Assembly (NCBI GenBank): GCA_016719885.1
Contig: JADJYF010000010.1
Span: forward strand, 1-64,000
DNA length: 64,000 nucleotides
Direction of reading: 5' to 3'
Origin: Pseudomonadota bacterium
GTDB taxonomy: Bacteria; Pseudomonadota; Gammaproteobacteria; Ga0077536
The stretch's first letter is position 1, and each line of letters begins with the position of its first letter. Shown in pieces: positions 24,324 through 33,176 of the stretch. Under the pieces are notes generated by a model that ran no database searches, was not told where the DNA came from, and saw only the letters and a list, made by a program, of their open reading frames with translations. Made by a program: the position numbers and the translations under genes.

Positions 24324-25268
24324 TTAAGTGACGACATTGCGCGGCGTGCCGGCGACGAAGGCCTCGACGGTGGCGAGCAACTGCTCGGCGAGGCGCGCCA
24401 GGGTGCTGTCGCTGGCGAACGCCATGTGCGGCGTCATGACGAGATTGGGCAGCTCGAGATCGAGCAAGGGATTGCCGTCGCGCGGCGGCTCGACCGCCAG
24501 CGAATCGATGCCGGCGCCGCCGAGATGTCCGCTGCGCAGCGCATCGGCCAGCGCCTGCTCGTTGACGATACCGCCGCGCGCGGTGTTGATGAGCGTGGCG
24601 CCCGGCTTCATGCGCGCGAGTTCGGCGTGGTCGATGAGATTGCGCGTGTCGTCGTTGATCGGACAGGCGATGCACAGCACATCGGCACGCCGCAAGGCTT
24701 CGTCGAAGGACACCCGTCCCGGCCGCGGCGCCGCGTCCTTGCGCTCGGCGATGATGACCTGCATGTCGAAGGCCTCGGCGAGACGCGCCAGGCGCTTGCC
24801 GAGCGCGCCGTGGCCGATGATGGCCAGCGTGCAGCCGAACAGGTCCTGCGGCAGCGTCTCGTTCAGCACGCCGTAGAAATGCGAGCGCTGCCAGGCGCCG
24901 TCGGCGAGCGCCTGGCGGTACACCAGCAGCTGCCGACGAATGGTGAGCATCATGGCGAAGGCATGCTCGGCGACGGCCGGCGTCGACCAGTCGCGCACAT
25001 TGGTGACGGTGATGCCGGCGCGCCGGCAGGCGGCCACGTCTATACATTCGTAACCGGTGGCCGACACCGCGATCAGCTTCAGGGCCGGCAGGCGCGCGAT
25101 GATGTCGGCGTCGAAACGCACGCGGTTGGTGATGGCGATGTCGGCGCCCGCCAGCCGCTTGATGACCTGCTCGGGCGTGGTGGTCGGGTATTCCGTCCAT
25201 TCATGGGCAAAGCGCAGCGGCCGCAGCGCGGCGCGAATGGCGAAGCGATCGAGAAACACGACTTTCAT
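24324..25268 (-). CDS. D-2-hydroxyacid dehydrogenase (NAD-dependent)
   Basis: This 314-residue protein has the two-domain 2-hydroxyacid dehydrogenase fold. The NAD motif is IIGHGALGKRLARL (about 147-160). Catalytic Arg is in NTARGGIVNE and the catalytic His in MTPHMAFAS. The length matches glycerate/lactate-type enzymes. It reduces a 2-keto acid or oxidises a D-2-hydroxyacid; the substrate is not predictable. It is transcribed divergently from the SDR gene at 25387. Confidence 0.88.
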   Translation of the reverse strand: MKVVFLDRFAIRAALRPLRFAHEWTEYPTTTPEQVIKRLAGADIAITNRVRFDADIIARLPALKLIAVSATGYECIDVAACRRAGITVTNVRDWSTPAVAEHAFAMMLTIRRQLLVYRQALADGAWQRSHFYGVLNETLPQDLFGCTLAIIGHGALGKRLARLAEAFDMQVIIAERKDAAPRPGRVSFDEALRRADVLCIACPINDDTRNLIDHAELARMKPGATLINTARGGIVNEQALADALRSGHLGGAGIDSLAVEPPRDGNPLLDLELPNLVMTPHMAFASDSTLARLAEQLLATVEAFVAGTPRNVVT

Positions 25269-25386
25269 GCGAATTGCGGTCCATCTGGGTCGCTTGCCAT
25301 TGAATAGGCATCGCTCGGCGACCGCAAGCCGCGCTCTGCGCGCCGAGTTTCGTTACCATCGACGCTCACCTCCGAGGAGCACGCCC

Positions 25387-26235
25387 ATGTCACTGCATCC
25401 CGCATTCGCCGCCGGCGCCGTCGCCGTGATCACCGGCGCGGCCGATGGCATCGGACTCGCCGCCGCGCAACGCTTCGTCGCCCTCGGCATGCATGTGCTG
25501 ATGGCCGACCGCAACGAGCCCAAGCTCGCCATCGAAGCCGCCGCCCTGCAACCGGTCGCCGCCGGCCATGGCGCGCGGGTGACATGCCGAGCGCTCGACG
25601 TCAGCCGCTACGAGGACGTGGCGGCGCTCAAGGACGAGGCCTACCGGAACTTCGGGCGCGTCGACGTGTTGATGAACAACGCCGGCGCCAGCCAGGCGAG
25701 TGGCGCATGGACGGCGCTGGACGCATGGCGCAACATCATCGACGTCAACCTGTGGGGCATCGTGCATGGCGTGCAGGCCTTTACCGCCGCCATGCTCGCC
25801 CAGCACAGCCCGGCCGTCATCATCAACACCGGCTCCAAGCAGGGCATCACCAATCCGCCCGGCAACCCGGCCTACAACGTCAGCAAGGCCGGCGTCAAAG
25901 CGCTGACCGAAAGCCTGCAGCACGAGCTGCGCAATACTCCCGGCGCGCAGGTGAGCGCCCATCTGTTGGTGCCGGGCTATACCTATACCGGCCTCACGCG
26001 CCAACGTATGAGCAGCAAACCGGCGGGCGCGTGGCTGCCGGAACAGGTGGTGGACACCCTGCTCGAGGCCATCGCACGCGGCAGCTTCTACATCATCTGC
26101 CCCGACAACGAGGTGTCGCGCGCCGACGATGCCAAGCGCATGGTGTGGGCCGCCTACGACATGGCCGAGGATCGTCCGCCACTGTCGCGCTGGCACGCCG
26201 ATTACCAGCAGGCGTTCAAGGACTTCGAACCCTGA
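25387..26235 (+). CDS. Short-chain dehydrogenase/reductase
   Basis: Start at the ATG preceded by GAGGAG gives 282 residues. The cofactor motif is TGAADGIG, NNAG is at about 95, and the catalytic Tyr-Lys pair is in YNVSK. The usual Ser position is occupied by the NTGS segment. The C-terminus is longer than classical SDRs. Its TGA overlaps the ATG of the next gene (TGATG), so it is translationally coupled to an ArsA ATPase, an unusual partner. Function unknown beyond NAD(P)-dependent oxidoreduction. Confidence 0.88.
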   Translation: MSLHPAFAAGAVAVITGAADGIGLAAAQRFVALGMHVLMADRNEPKLAIEAAALQPVAAGHGARVTCRALDVSRYEDVAALKDEAYRNFGRVDVLMNNAGASQASGAWTALDAWRNIIDVNLWGIVHGVQAFTAAMLAQHSPAVIINTGSKQGITNPPGNPAYNVSKAGVKALTESLQHELRNTPGAQVSAHLLVPGYTYTGLTRQRMSSKPAGAWLPEQVVDTLLEAIARGSFYIICPDNEVSRADDAKRMVWAAYDMAEDRPPLSRWHADYQQAFKDFEP

Positions 26236-28010
26236 TGGCGACCGATGCAAAAAGCATCGACATGCCGGCGCTGGTGGCGCAGGCCAGTCGTGTGCTGTTC
26301 TTCACCGGCAAGGGCGGGGTCGGCAAGACCACGCTGGCCTGCGCGGTCGCGATTGCGCTCGCCGACCTCGGCCGCTCGGTGCTGTTGGTCAGCACCGATC
26401 CGGCATCCAATCTCGACGAGATGCTAGCCACGCCCCTCGCCGGCGGCGCGTGCGCGGTGCAGGGCGTGGCGAATCTCACGGCGCTCAACATCGATCCCGA
26501 GCAGGCCGCCGACGCCTATCGCCAGCGCGTGCTGGCCGCGCTTGCCGACGATGCCGAGCAGCAGGCGCTGGTGCGCGAACAACTGTCCGGCGCCTGCACC
26601 ACGGAGATCGCGGCCTTCGATGAGTTCGTGGCGCTGCTGACCGGCGCGACCCGTCAATACGACCACGTGATCTTCGACACGGCGCCGAGTGGACATACGC
26701 TGCGACTGCTGAGCCTGCCGCGCGCCTGGAGCGGCTTCCTGGCCGACAACGATCGCGGCGCTTCCTGCCTCGGCCCGCATTCCGGCCTCAAGATGCAGGA
26801 GGCGAACTTTCGCGCCGCGCTGGCGGCACTGGCCGACGCCGCGCACACCACCTTCGTGCTGGTCACGCGGCCGGAGGCGAGCGCACTACGCGAAGCGGCG
26901 CGCACCAGCGATGAATTGCGCGCGCTCGGACTCGTCAATCAACGGCTGGTCATCAATGGTGTGTTCACGGCGACGGACCGCAACGACGACGTTGCGCAAC
27001 GCTTCGCCGAACTCGGCGCCAAGGTGCTCGCGCACATGCCGACGTCGCTGCGTGACCTGCCCCAGGAGCGGCTGCCATTACGCAGCTTCGACATGGTGGG
27101 CTTGGCGGCATTGCGCGCGGTGTTGCGTGCGCCCGACCCGCATGAAGCGGCGGTGGCCGCGACCGCGCGGCAAGGGCCGCACGACCTGCCGTTACTCGGC
27201 CGGCTGGTGGACGAACTCGCCAGCAGCGACCATGGCCTCATCATGGTCATGGGCAAGGGTGGTGTGGGCAAGACCACCATCGCCGCGGCGGTGGCGGTGG
27301 GCCTCGCGGCGCGCGGCATCGCCGTGCACCTGAGCACCACCGATCCCGCCGCCCATCTCAGCGATGCCTTGGCGGGCGACATGGCGAATCTCACCGTGGA
27401 GCGCATCGACCCGCGCGTCGAGACTGAGAAATACATAGCGAGGGTCCTGGCCACGCGCGGCAAATTCCTCGATGAGCAAAGCCGTGCGCTGTTGCTGGAA
27501 GACCTGCGCTCGCCCTGCACCGAGGAAGTGGCGGTGTTCCACGCCTTCGCCCATACCGTGGCGCAGGCGCGCAACGCGGTGGTGGTGCTCGACACCGCGC
27601 CCACCGGCCACAGCCTGCTGCTGCTCGATGCCACGGGCGCCTATCATCGACAGATGATGCACAGCTTCGCCGAGCACAATGCCGCGCGCGTCGTGACGCC
27701 GCTGATGCGACTGCAGGACAGCGCGTTCACCAGGATCATCCTGGTGACGCTGCCGGAAGTGACACCGGTGTCGGAGGCGGCGGCGCTGCAGGAGGATCTG
27801 CGTCGTGCCCGTATCGAGCCCTATGCCTGGGTGATCAATCGCGCGCTGCTGGGCTCCGGCACCCACGATCCACTGCTGGTCGCGCGCATGGCGGGAGAAG
27901 CGGCGCAGGTCGAAAGGGTGCGCGCCGAGCTTGCGCAAAGGATCTACCTGCTGCCCTGGCAGGGCACGCCACCGGTGGGCGTGCAAGCCTTGCGCGCGCT
28001 GCTCGACTAG
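26235..28010 (+). CDS. arsA: ArsA arsenite-pump ATPase, copy 1
   Basis: This 591-residue protein is a tandem two-domain ATPase of normal ArsA length. Two P-loops of GKGGVGKT are present (about residues 24 and 340). The three metalloid-binding Cys contexts are all kept: SGACTTEIAAFDE, ASCLGPHSGL and LRSPCTEEV. The DTAP switch motif occurs in each half (DTAPSGHT, DTAPTGHS). ArsA energises an arsenite efflux permease. It starts on the stop of the SDR gene and runs convergently toward the sigma-factor gene with a 15-bp gap. A second ArsA lies 3 kb away on the other strand, so this is a true paralogue. Confidence 0.92.
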   Translation: MATDAKSIDMPALVAQASRVLFFTGKGGVGKTTLACAVAIALADLGRSVLLVSTDPASNLDEMLATPLAGGACAVQGVANLTALNIDPEQAADAYRQRVLAALADDAEQQALVREQLSGACTTEIAAFDEFVALLTGATRQYDHVIFDTAPSGHTLRLLSLPRAWSGFLADNDRGASCLGPHSGLKMQEANFRAALAALADAAHTTFVLVTRPEASALREAARTSDELRALGLVNQRLVINGVFTATDRNDDVAQRFAELGAKVLAHMPTSLRDLPQERLPLRSFDMVGLAALRAVLRAPDPHEAAVAATARQGPHDLPLLGRLVDELASSDHGLIMVMGKGGVGKTTIAAAVAVGLAARGIAVHLSTTDPAAHLSDALAGDMANLTVERIDPRVETEKYIARVLATRGKFLDEQSRALLLEDLRSPCTEEVAVFHAFAHTVAQARNAVVVLDTAPTGHSLLLLDATGAYHRQMMHSFAEHNAARVVTPLMRLQDSAFTRIILVTLPEVTPVSEAAALQEDLRRARIEPYAWVINRALLGSGTHDPLLVARMAGEAAQVERVRAELAQRIYLLPWQGTPPVGVQALRALLD

Positions 28011-28025
28011 CGCAGACGAGCGAAC

Positions 28026-28586
28026 TCAGCAGCGCGCGCAGCGAAACACGCTGTCGCTGTCGCGATAGACATCGCAGGCCTGGTCCAGCACCGCCTTCAG
28101 GCGCCGACGCGCGCGATGGATGCGAATCTTGGCGGTCGCCAGCGAACACTGGGTGATGTCGGCGGTCTCGGCCACGCTCATGCCTTCCAGGTCGTGCAGG
28201 ATCAGCGCGCTGCGGTAGTCCGGCGGCAAGGTGTCGATGAACTCGCGCACGCAGGAATTCATCTCGTCGATGGCCATCTGCTCGTCGACACTCGCCGTGG
28301 TGTCGGCCATGTCCGCCGCTTCATCGATAGCGACGAACTTCACGCCCTGCGCACCACGCCGCAGGTAATCGACCACCACGCGGTTGGCAATCGCGAAGGC
28401 CCAGGTCTTGAGGCTGGCGCGGCCTTCGAAGTCGGCGAGTCCGCGCTCGATCCTGATGAAGGTTTCCTGGCACAGGTCCTCGGCCACCGCCGCATCGCCC
28501 ACCTGGCGCGTGAGGTAACGCAACAACGGCGCGCGGAGTTCACGACTCACCGCGGAGAAACTCGGGATCGAAGGGACGACATGCAT
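28026..28586 (-). CDS. ECF-type RNA polymerase sigma factor with a Cys-rich C-terminus
   Basis: Start at the ATG at 28586 (GGAG upstream) gives 186 residues. Region 2 is seen in VAEDLCQETFIRIERG and KTWAFAIANRVVVDYLRR. Region 4 is seen in LPPDYRSALILHDLEGMSVA and CSLATAKIRIHRARRRLK. The tail ends in CDVYRDSDSVFRCARC, with three Cys that could bind metal or sense redox. No anti-sigma gene is adjacent. It is the last gene behind the Cys-rich CMD protein, a pairing that suggests they share regulation. Confidence 0.88.
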   Translation of the reverse strand: MHVVPSIPSFSAVSRELRAPLLRYLTRQVGDAAVAEDLCQETFIRIERGLADFEGRASLKTWAFAIANRVVVDYLRRGAQGVKFVAIDEAADMADTTASVDEQMAIDEMNSCVREFIDTLPPDYRSALILHDLEGMSVAETADITQCSLATAKIRIHRARRRLKAVLDQACDVYRDSDSVFRCARC

Positions 28587-28606
28587 TGTATGAGGCTCCA
28601 GGCAAA

Positions 28607-28630
28607 GGGGTGCCGGTGACGGCACACCCC
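28607..28630 (-). other. Hairpin between the CMD-like gene and the sigma-factor gene
   Basis: A TGCCG/CGGCA stem with GTGA loop is extended by GGGG/CCCC after a 2-nt bulge. On the minus strand it is followed by only TTTGCC, so it is at most a weak terminator or an RNA-processing structure that could lower sigma expression relative to the upstream gene. Confidence 0.35.
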
Positions 28631-28645
28631 ATGCTCACGCGTCGG

Positions 28646-29035
28646 TCAGCAGCAGGACTTGGCGGCTTTCTCGGCAACGGCCGGCGTGCAACAGCCGGAA
28701 GCATTGGCCATGGACTGCGCCATGTCCTGCGCTTTGTCGGGCGTGCAGCAACCGGTGGCCTGGGCCGTGGCCTCGACCTTGTCCGGCGTGCAGCAGGCCG
28801 CACCCGTTGCACCCTGCGCAGCGGCGCCGAGAACAGCGCTGGCCGACGCCAAGACCTTGTTGGCCGGCACCTGGCGAATCTTGTCGGCGAGCGCGATGGC
28901 TTCGCCTATCTCGGCGTCGGTGAGGCCGGCCTTGCGCGCTTCCGGTACGTGGTATTCGATGCAGGGCACGCAGTTGGAAGCGAGCGCGGCGCCGAGCGCC
29001 ACCAGTTCGCGATCGCGATGGCTGAGTGTGGTCAT
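28646..29035 (-). CDS. CMD/AhpD-like protein with As(III)-type CC-rich tail (internal start of the fused ORF)
   Basis: An ATG at 29035 has a near-ideal ribosome site (AAGAGGA, 7 nt upstream) inside the long fused ORF. From it, 129 residues are made. A carboxymuconolactone-decarboxylase/AhpD fold has the redox motif NCVPCIEYH near residue 21. The tail has four vicinal Cys pairs, three of them as CCTP. Such pairs are typical soft-metal or arsenite ligands. AhpD-like CxxC proteins act as thiol peroxidases or disulfide reductants; here arsenic/oxidant handling is inferred. The ribosome site and a candidate ECF promoter suggest it is also made as a separate protein. Confidence 0.75.
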   Translation of the reverse strand: MTTLSHRDRELVALGAALASNCVPCIEYHVPEARKAGLTDAEIGEAIALADKIRQVPANKVLASASAVLGAAAQGATGAACCTPDKVEATAQATGCCTPDKAQDMAQSMANASGCCTPAVAEKAAKSCC

Positions 29036-30940
29036 GATGATGTCCTCTTGATGTGTGTGTTTGACGCGGGCGGACTCGGCTCGCGAATCGCACCCTGTGT
29101 CTGTCTTGGACGTAAGCGAATTCGAAAACGATACAGGGGCAAGGCCGGGAGCACGGCAGGCATTGCTCGCGGCGGGCGCAGCGGTGCTCGGCGCACAGCA
29201 GCCACCGTCAGCAGCGCTCGACTCGGACAGCGTGACGCTGCACACGCCGGTTTCCGGCAGCTCGAGTTGCAGCGCGTCGGCCGCCGCCCAATCGCCAGCC
29301 AGCGCCGCCACCACCGAACGCGCCTGCTCATAGCCCGTCATCATGAGGAAGGTCGGCGCGCGGCCGTAGCTCTTCACACCGACGGTGTAGAAATCCTTCT
29401 CGGGGTGCGACAGTTCACGGTGACCAGGGGGCCGCACGCTGCCACAACTGTGCAGGTTCGGGTCGACCAGTTCGCCGAGCGCGGCGGTCGATTCCAGCGC
29501 CGGGTCGAGCGCGAGACGCAGTTCACTGGTCATGGCCAGGGCCGGACGCTGACCGGTGGCGCAGATGATCTGATCGATGCCCGCCATATCGATGGGGCTG
29601 CCGTGTTCGCCGAGGCCCGACACCAACAGCTGCTCGCCTTCGCGCGTGATGGCAGTGATGCGCAAGCCGCCGACGAATTCAAGCCGGCCGGAATCGCGCA
29701 GCGACTTCAGCGCTGCGCCGAGTTGTCCGCGCGCGGCGAGACCATCGGCGTCACCGCCGCCGAACACGCGCGCGAGGTTGTCGTTACGCACCGCCCACAC
29801 GAGTTCGGTACCGGGCGCATGGCGCGCGAGTTCCGCCAGCGCCAGCAGGCTGTTGGCGGCGGAATGACCGGCGCCCACCACCAGCGTGCGTTTGCCGGCA
29901 TAGCGCTCGCGCGCACTGCCCAGCACATCGGGTATGCCGTAGACAATCGCGTCGCCATGATCGCGTTCGCCAAGGGCGGGCAGGCCATTCGCGCCCAGCG
30001 GATTGGGCGTGCTCCAGGTGCCGCTGGCGTCGATCACCGCCCGTGCGCGGTATTCCCTTTCCACGCCGCCTTCGACCACGCGCAGGATGAAGGGCGCGCC
30101 GTCGCGGCCGGCGCTCTTCAACTTGTCATGGCCTTCGCGCGTGATGGCGACGACCTTGCTGTCGAGATGCAGGGTGCTGGCCACCGCGGGCAGCGCCGCG
30201 AACGGCTCCAGCACGCGCGTCACCACTTCGCCAGCCGCCGGCAGCTCATCGGGCGGCGGCGCCTGCCAGCCGTGTGCCTCCAGCATCGCCGCCATGGTCG
30301 GTTCGACGTTGTAACGCCACGGCGAGAACAGTTTCACGTGGCCATAGTCGACGAGATTGGCGCCGACGCGGCTGCCGGCCTCGAACAGCAACACCGCCAT
30401 GCCGCGCTCGACGAGGCGTGCGACGGCCGCCAGGCCCACCGGCCCGGCGCCGATCACGGCTACCGGCAGATCGCTATCGACGGCGCGCGCCGCGCGCAGG
30501 GTCAACACCATGAGCGTGGCCGAGGCCGGACACGCACCTTGGAATTCCGCCGAGGCCTGCAAGGCCGGCGGTGCCTGCTCGCGCGGCGTGATGTGAAAGC
30601 CGAAACGCGTGAAGTAATCGGCGGCGGTTTCGGTCAGCAGGAAGAGATGCGCAATGTCGCGACGCGCGGCTTCCAGCAACAGCTGCGTAAGGATGCGCTC
30701 GCCTATGCCCTGGCCGTGCAGCGCCGGCGCCACCGCCACCGAGCGCAGCAAGGCATCCTGGCCGTAGATCTCGGCGCCGGCCACGCCGACCACCTTGCCC
30801 TCGTGCATGGCGACCAGAAAGGTATGCAAGTGCTGGCGCGCGCCGGCGGTGGGCAGGCCGTTGTCGATGAGCAGCGCTTCGATGGCGGGCCAGTCGGCGC
30901 CGACCGCGGCGCGCAGTGAAAGGGCAAGCTTGGGTGCCAT
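28646..30940 (-). CDS. ArsN2-like acetyltransferase fused to an FAD/NAD(P) oxidoreductase, open into the CMD protein
   Basis: Of three consecutive ATGs (30946, 30943, 30940) the last is best spaced from GAGGA. Residues about 1-150 form a GNAT domain like ArsN2 (LRSVAVAPALHGQGIGERIL, FQGACPASATLMVLTL). ArsN proteins acetylate organoarsenicals such as arsinothricin. Residues about 158-590 form a flavoprotein with two dinucleotide motifs (VIGAGPVGLAA, VVGAGHSAANS). It resembles the oxidoreductases found in actinobacterial and proteobacterial ars clusters and ends in a GGCCAP segment. No stop codon separates it from the CMD-like domain (from about residue 636). The joining segment has low G/C at third positions and holds a ribosome site, so it looks like former intergenic DNA. 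Confidence 0.8.
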   Translation of the reverse strand: MAPKLALSLRAAVGADWPAIEALLIDNGLPTAGARQHLHTFLVAMHEGKVVGVAGAEIYGQDALLRSVAVAPALHGQGIGERILTQLLLEAARRDIAHLFLLTETAADYFTRFGFHITPREQAPPALQASAEFQGACPASATLMVLTLRAARAVDSDLPVAVIGAGPVGLAAVARLVERGMAVLLFEAGSRVGANLVDYGHVKLFSPWRYNVEPTMAAMLEAHGWQAPPPDELPAAGEVVTRVLEPFAALPAVASTLHLDSKVVAITREGHDKLKSAGRDGAPFILRVVEGGVEREYRARAVIDASGTWSTPNPLGANGLPALGERDHGDAIVYGIPDVLGSARERYAGKRTLVVGAGHSAANSLLALAELARHAPGTELVWAVRNDNLARVFGGGDADGLAARGQLGAALKSLRDSGRLEFVGGLRITAITREGEQLLVSGLGEHGSPIDMAGIDQIICATGQRPALAMTSELRLALDPALESTAALGELVDPNLHSCGSVRPPGHRELSHPEKDFYTVGVKSYGRAPTFLMMTGYEQARSVVAALAGDWAAADALQLELPETGVCSVTLSESSAADGGCCAPSTAAPAASNACRAPGLAPVSFSNSLTSKTDTGCDSRAESARVKHTHQEDIIMTTLSHRDRELVALGAALASNCVPCIEYHVPEARKAGLTDAEIGEAIALADKIRQVPANKVLASASAVLGAAAQGATGAACCTPDKVEATAQATGCCTPDKAQDMAQSMANASGCCTPAVAEKAAKSCC
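29108..29135 (-). promoter_or_regulatory. Candidate ECF-type promoter inside the fused ORF
   Basis: On the minus strand TGTATC (29130-29135) is followed after 17 nt by CGTCC (29108-29112), the general form of ECF -35/-10 elements. The predicted start would give a leader of about 65 nt to the CMD ATG at 29035. Autocontrol by the downstream sigma factor is a hypothesis. Confidence 0.35.
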
Positions 30941-30995
30941 CATCATGTTCCTCGTTGACGATTACAGTGATCAGGAAATTCCGCGGGCCGCGACC

Positions 30996-32765
30996 TCACG
31001 CCGCGCTGGCCAGCGCGTGCAGACGCTCGGCGCCGACCGGCTCGTCGCGCAGTACCGGCACCACGGCCAGGCGTCGCGCATGCGTGCTGGCAACACGCTC
31101 GATGACCGCCATCTCGTTGGCGGCGCGACGCTTCAGCAGTGGCGATGCAGGCTGACTGGCGGCGATGCTGTTGTTGACGATCCACGCCCACGGCTCGATG
31201 CCGGCGCGCCGCAGATCGTCCTGCAGGTGCGCCGCTTCCAGCACCGGCGTGGTTTCGGCCAGGGTCACCAGCAGGACCTTGGTCTGCGCCGGATCGCGCA
31301 GCTGGCTCATGGGAGTGAGCGCGAGCGCCGCGCCGTCACGCTGCTGACGTGCGATTTCGCGGTGGTAGGCGCCGGTCGCGTCGAGCAGCAGCAAGGTGTG
31401 GCCGGTAGGCGCGGTATCCATCACCACGAAGCGCGTGCGCGCCTCGGCGATGACGCGCGCAAAGGCCTGGAACACCGCGATTTCCTCGGTGCAGGGCGAG
31501 CGCAGGTCTTCCGCCAACAGGGCGCGCCCGGCGGCGTCGAGCTCGGCGCCCTTGCTCGCCATCACCTGCTCGCGATAACGCGCGGTCTCGACCTGCGGGT
31601 CGATACGGCTCACGGTCAATTGCGGTAACGTCGAGTCGAGAGTTTGTTCGAGATGCGCGGCCGGATCGGAAGTCGACAGGTGCACCGGCAAGCCGCGACG
31701 CGCGAGTTCCAGCGCGATGCTGGCGGCCAGCGTGGTCTTGCCGACGCCGCCCTTGCCCATCAGCATCACCAGGCCGTGACCGTCGCGCGCGATGTCATCG
31801 ACCAGCGATGACAGGCGCGAAGCCTGCCACACGCCCTCGGCGCCCGTGATGCTTGCGTCAACGACATCAGCGCCTGGCACGACCGGCTTGAACAAGGCGC
31901 GCAACGCGCCGACGCCGACCATGTCGAAGGGCAGCAGCGGCAGTTCGTCGCGCGGCAAGCGCGCCAGCACCGACGGCAGCGCCGCCAAGGCCGCCTGTTC
32001 GCGGACGTGGATGGCCTCGGCGAGCGCGTCCTTGCTGGCTTCGGTGGCTGGCAACAAGCCGTTGATGACGAGATATTGTTCGCTGATGCCGACCCCCGCC
32101 AGTTCCCCATGGGTACGCGCGAGTTCGCGCAAGGCGCCGGCCTGGGCGCGGGCCACCAGTACCAGGCGCGTGCGCGTGGTGTCGGCCAGCGCCGCCAGCG
32201 CAGCCTTGTACTGGGTCTTGTGCTTGTCGAGCCCGGCCAGCGGTCCGAGACAGGACGCATCGCCCTTGCCCGCTTCGAGAAAACCGCTCCAGGCGCCCGG
32301 CAGTTGCAGCAGGCGGATGGTGTGTCCGGTAGGCGCGGTGTCGAAGATCACGTGATCGAATCCGGCGGTCAGCGTGTCATCGGTGAGCAGCGCGGTGAAT
32401 TCATCGAAGGCCGCGACCTCGGTGGTGCAGGCGCCCGACAACTGCTCTTCGATGCCGCTCACCACCGCCGCCGGCAGGAGATTGCGCACCGGTCCGACGA
32501 TACGCTCGCGATAGGCCGCGGCGGCGGCCTGGGGATCGATTTCCAGCGCCGACAAATTCGCCACCGCGCCAATGGGCGTGATGTGATTGCCGATGGCGAG
32601 GTCGAACACCTGGCCAACGTTGGAGGCCGGATCGGTGCTGACCAGCAGCACGCGTTTGCCCGCATCGGCGAGCGCGATGGCGGTGGCACAAGCGATGGAC
32701 GTCTTGCCGACGCCGCCCTTGCCGGTGAAGAACACGAAACGCGGCGGCGCTTCAACGAGCTTCAT
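30996..32765 (-). CDS. arsA: ArsA arsenite-pump ATPase, copy 2
   Basis: This 589-residue protein has two GKGGVGKT P-loops (about residues 15 and 337) and two DTAPTGHT motifs. All three Cys contexts of ArsA are kept: SGACTTEVAAFDE, ASCLGPLAGL and LRSPCTEEI. It lies 15 bp behind arsD and about 50 bp before the acetyltransferase/flavoprotein gene, in an arsR-arsD-arsA order that is the classical one. This is the copy expected to be controlled by ArsR and to receive As(III) from ArsD, with Acr3 as membrane partner. Confidence 0.94.
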   Translation of the reverse strand: MKLVEAPPRFVFFTGKGGVGKTSIACATAIALADAGKRVLLVSTDPASNVGQVFDLAIGNHITPIGAVANLSALEIDPQAAAAAYRERIVGPVRNLLPAAVVSGIEEQLSGACTTEVAAFDEFTALLTDDTLTAGFDHVIFDTAPTGHTIRLLQLPGAWSGFLEAGKGDASCLGPLAGLDKHKTQYKAALAALADTTRTRLVLVARAQAGALRELARTHGELAGVGISEQYLVINGLLPATEASKDALAEAIHVREQAALAALPSVLARLPRDELPLLPFDMVGVGALRALFKPVVPGADVVDASITGAEGVWQASRLSSLVDDIARDGHGLVMLMGKGGVGKTTLAASIALELARRGLPVHLSTSDPAAHLEQTLDSTLPQLTVSRIDPQVETARYREQVMASKGAELDAAGRALLAEDLRSPCTEEIAVFQAFARVIAEARTRFVVMDTAPTGHTLLLLDATGAYHREIARQQRDGAALALTPMSQLRDPAQTKVLLVTLAETTPVLEAAHLQDDLRRAGIEPWAWIVNNSIAASQPASPLLKRRAANEMAVIERVASTHARRLAVVPVLRDEPVGAERLHALASAA

Positions 32766-32780
32766 GATGCGCGGCGCCGT

Positions 32781-33131
32781 TCAACAGCAGCTCTTGCCGG
32801 CGACCGGCGCGGCCGCGCGCGGCGTTTCGACCACGCCGGCCCACCCCGCCAATTCACCGCGCGCGGGATAGCGTCCACTGCACGCGACCTCGCCATCCAC
32901 CAGCACCAGCGGCAGGCCATCGGCGCCGTTCTTCTCGAGGAACGCGCGCACCGCGGCGTTCTCGGCAAAGGCCATGGGCTGCTGGGCAAGATTGAAGCGC
33001 TCGATCAACGCGCCTTCGGCGCGCGCCCAGTCGAAGTCGGTGGAAAAGCTGACCAGCGCCTGGTCGACGTCCACACCGCACACGCCGGAGCTGCAGCACA
33101 GGGCCGGGTCATAAATTTGTATGGTTCTCAT
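32781..33131 (-). CDS. arsD: ArsD arsenite metallochaperone
   Basis: The ATG at 33131 gives 116 residues, the normal length (about 120). The N-terminal thioredoxin-like segment (TIQIYDPALCCSSGVCG) holds the Cys12-Cys13-Cys18-type As(III) site as CCSSGVC, and a second SCC pair ends the protein. ArsD passes arsenite to ArsA, which is encoded directly downstream. The in-frame ORF extends to 33173 but no ribosome site supports that start. Confidence 0.93.
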   Translation of the reverse strand: MRTIQIYDPALCCSSGVCGVDVDQALVSFSTDFDWARAEGALIERFNLAQQPMAFAENAAVRAFLEKNGADGLPLVLVDGEVACSGRYPARGELAGWAGVVETPRAAAPVAGKSCC

Positions 33132-33176
33132 GAGGGGCTTCCAATGAACGATCGTGATCGGGGCGCTGCGCAATGC

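Noticed and set aside
28586..30919. 777-codon plus-strand ORF opposite the arsenic fusion gene
   Set aside because: Mirror of a well-supported coding region with recognised GNAT and FAD motifs; no motif of its own.
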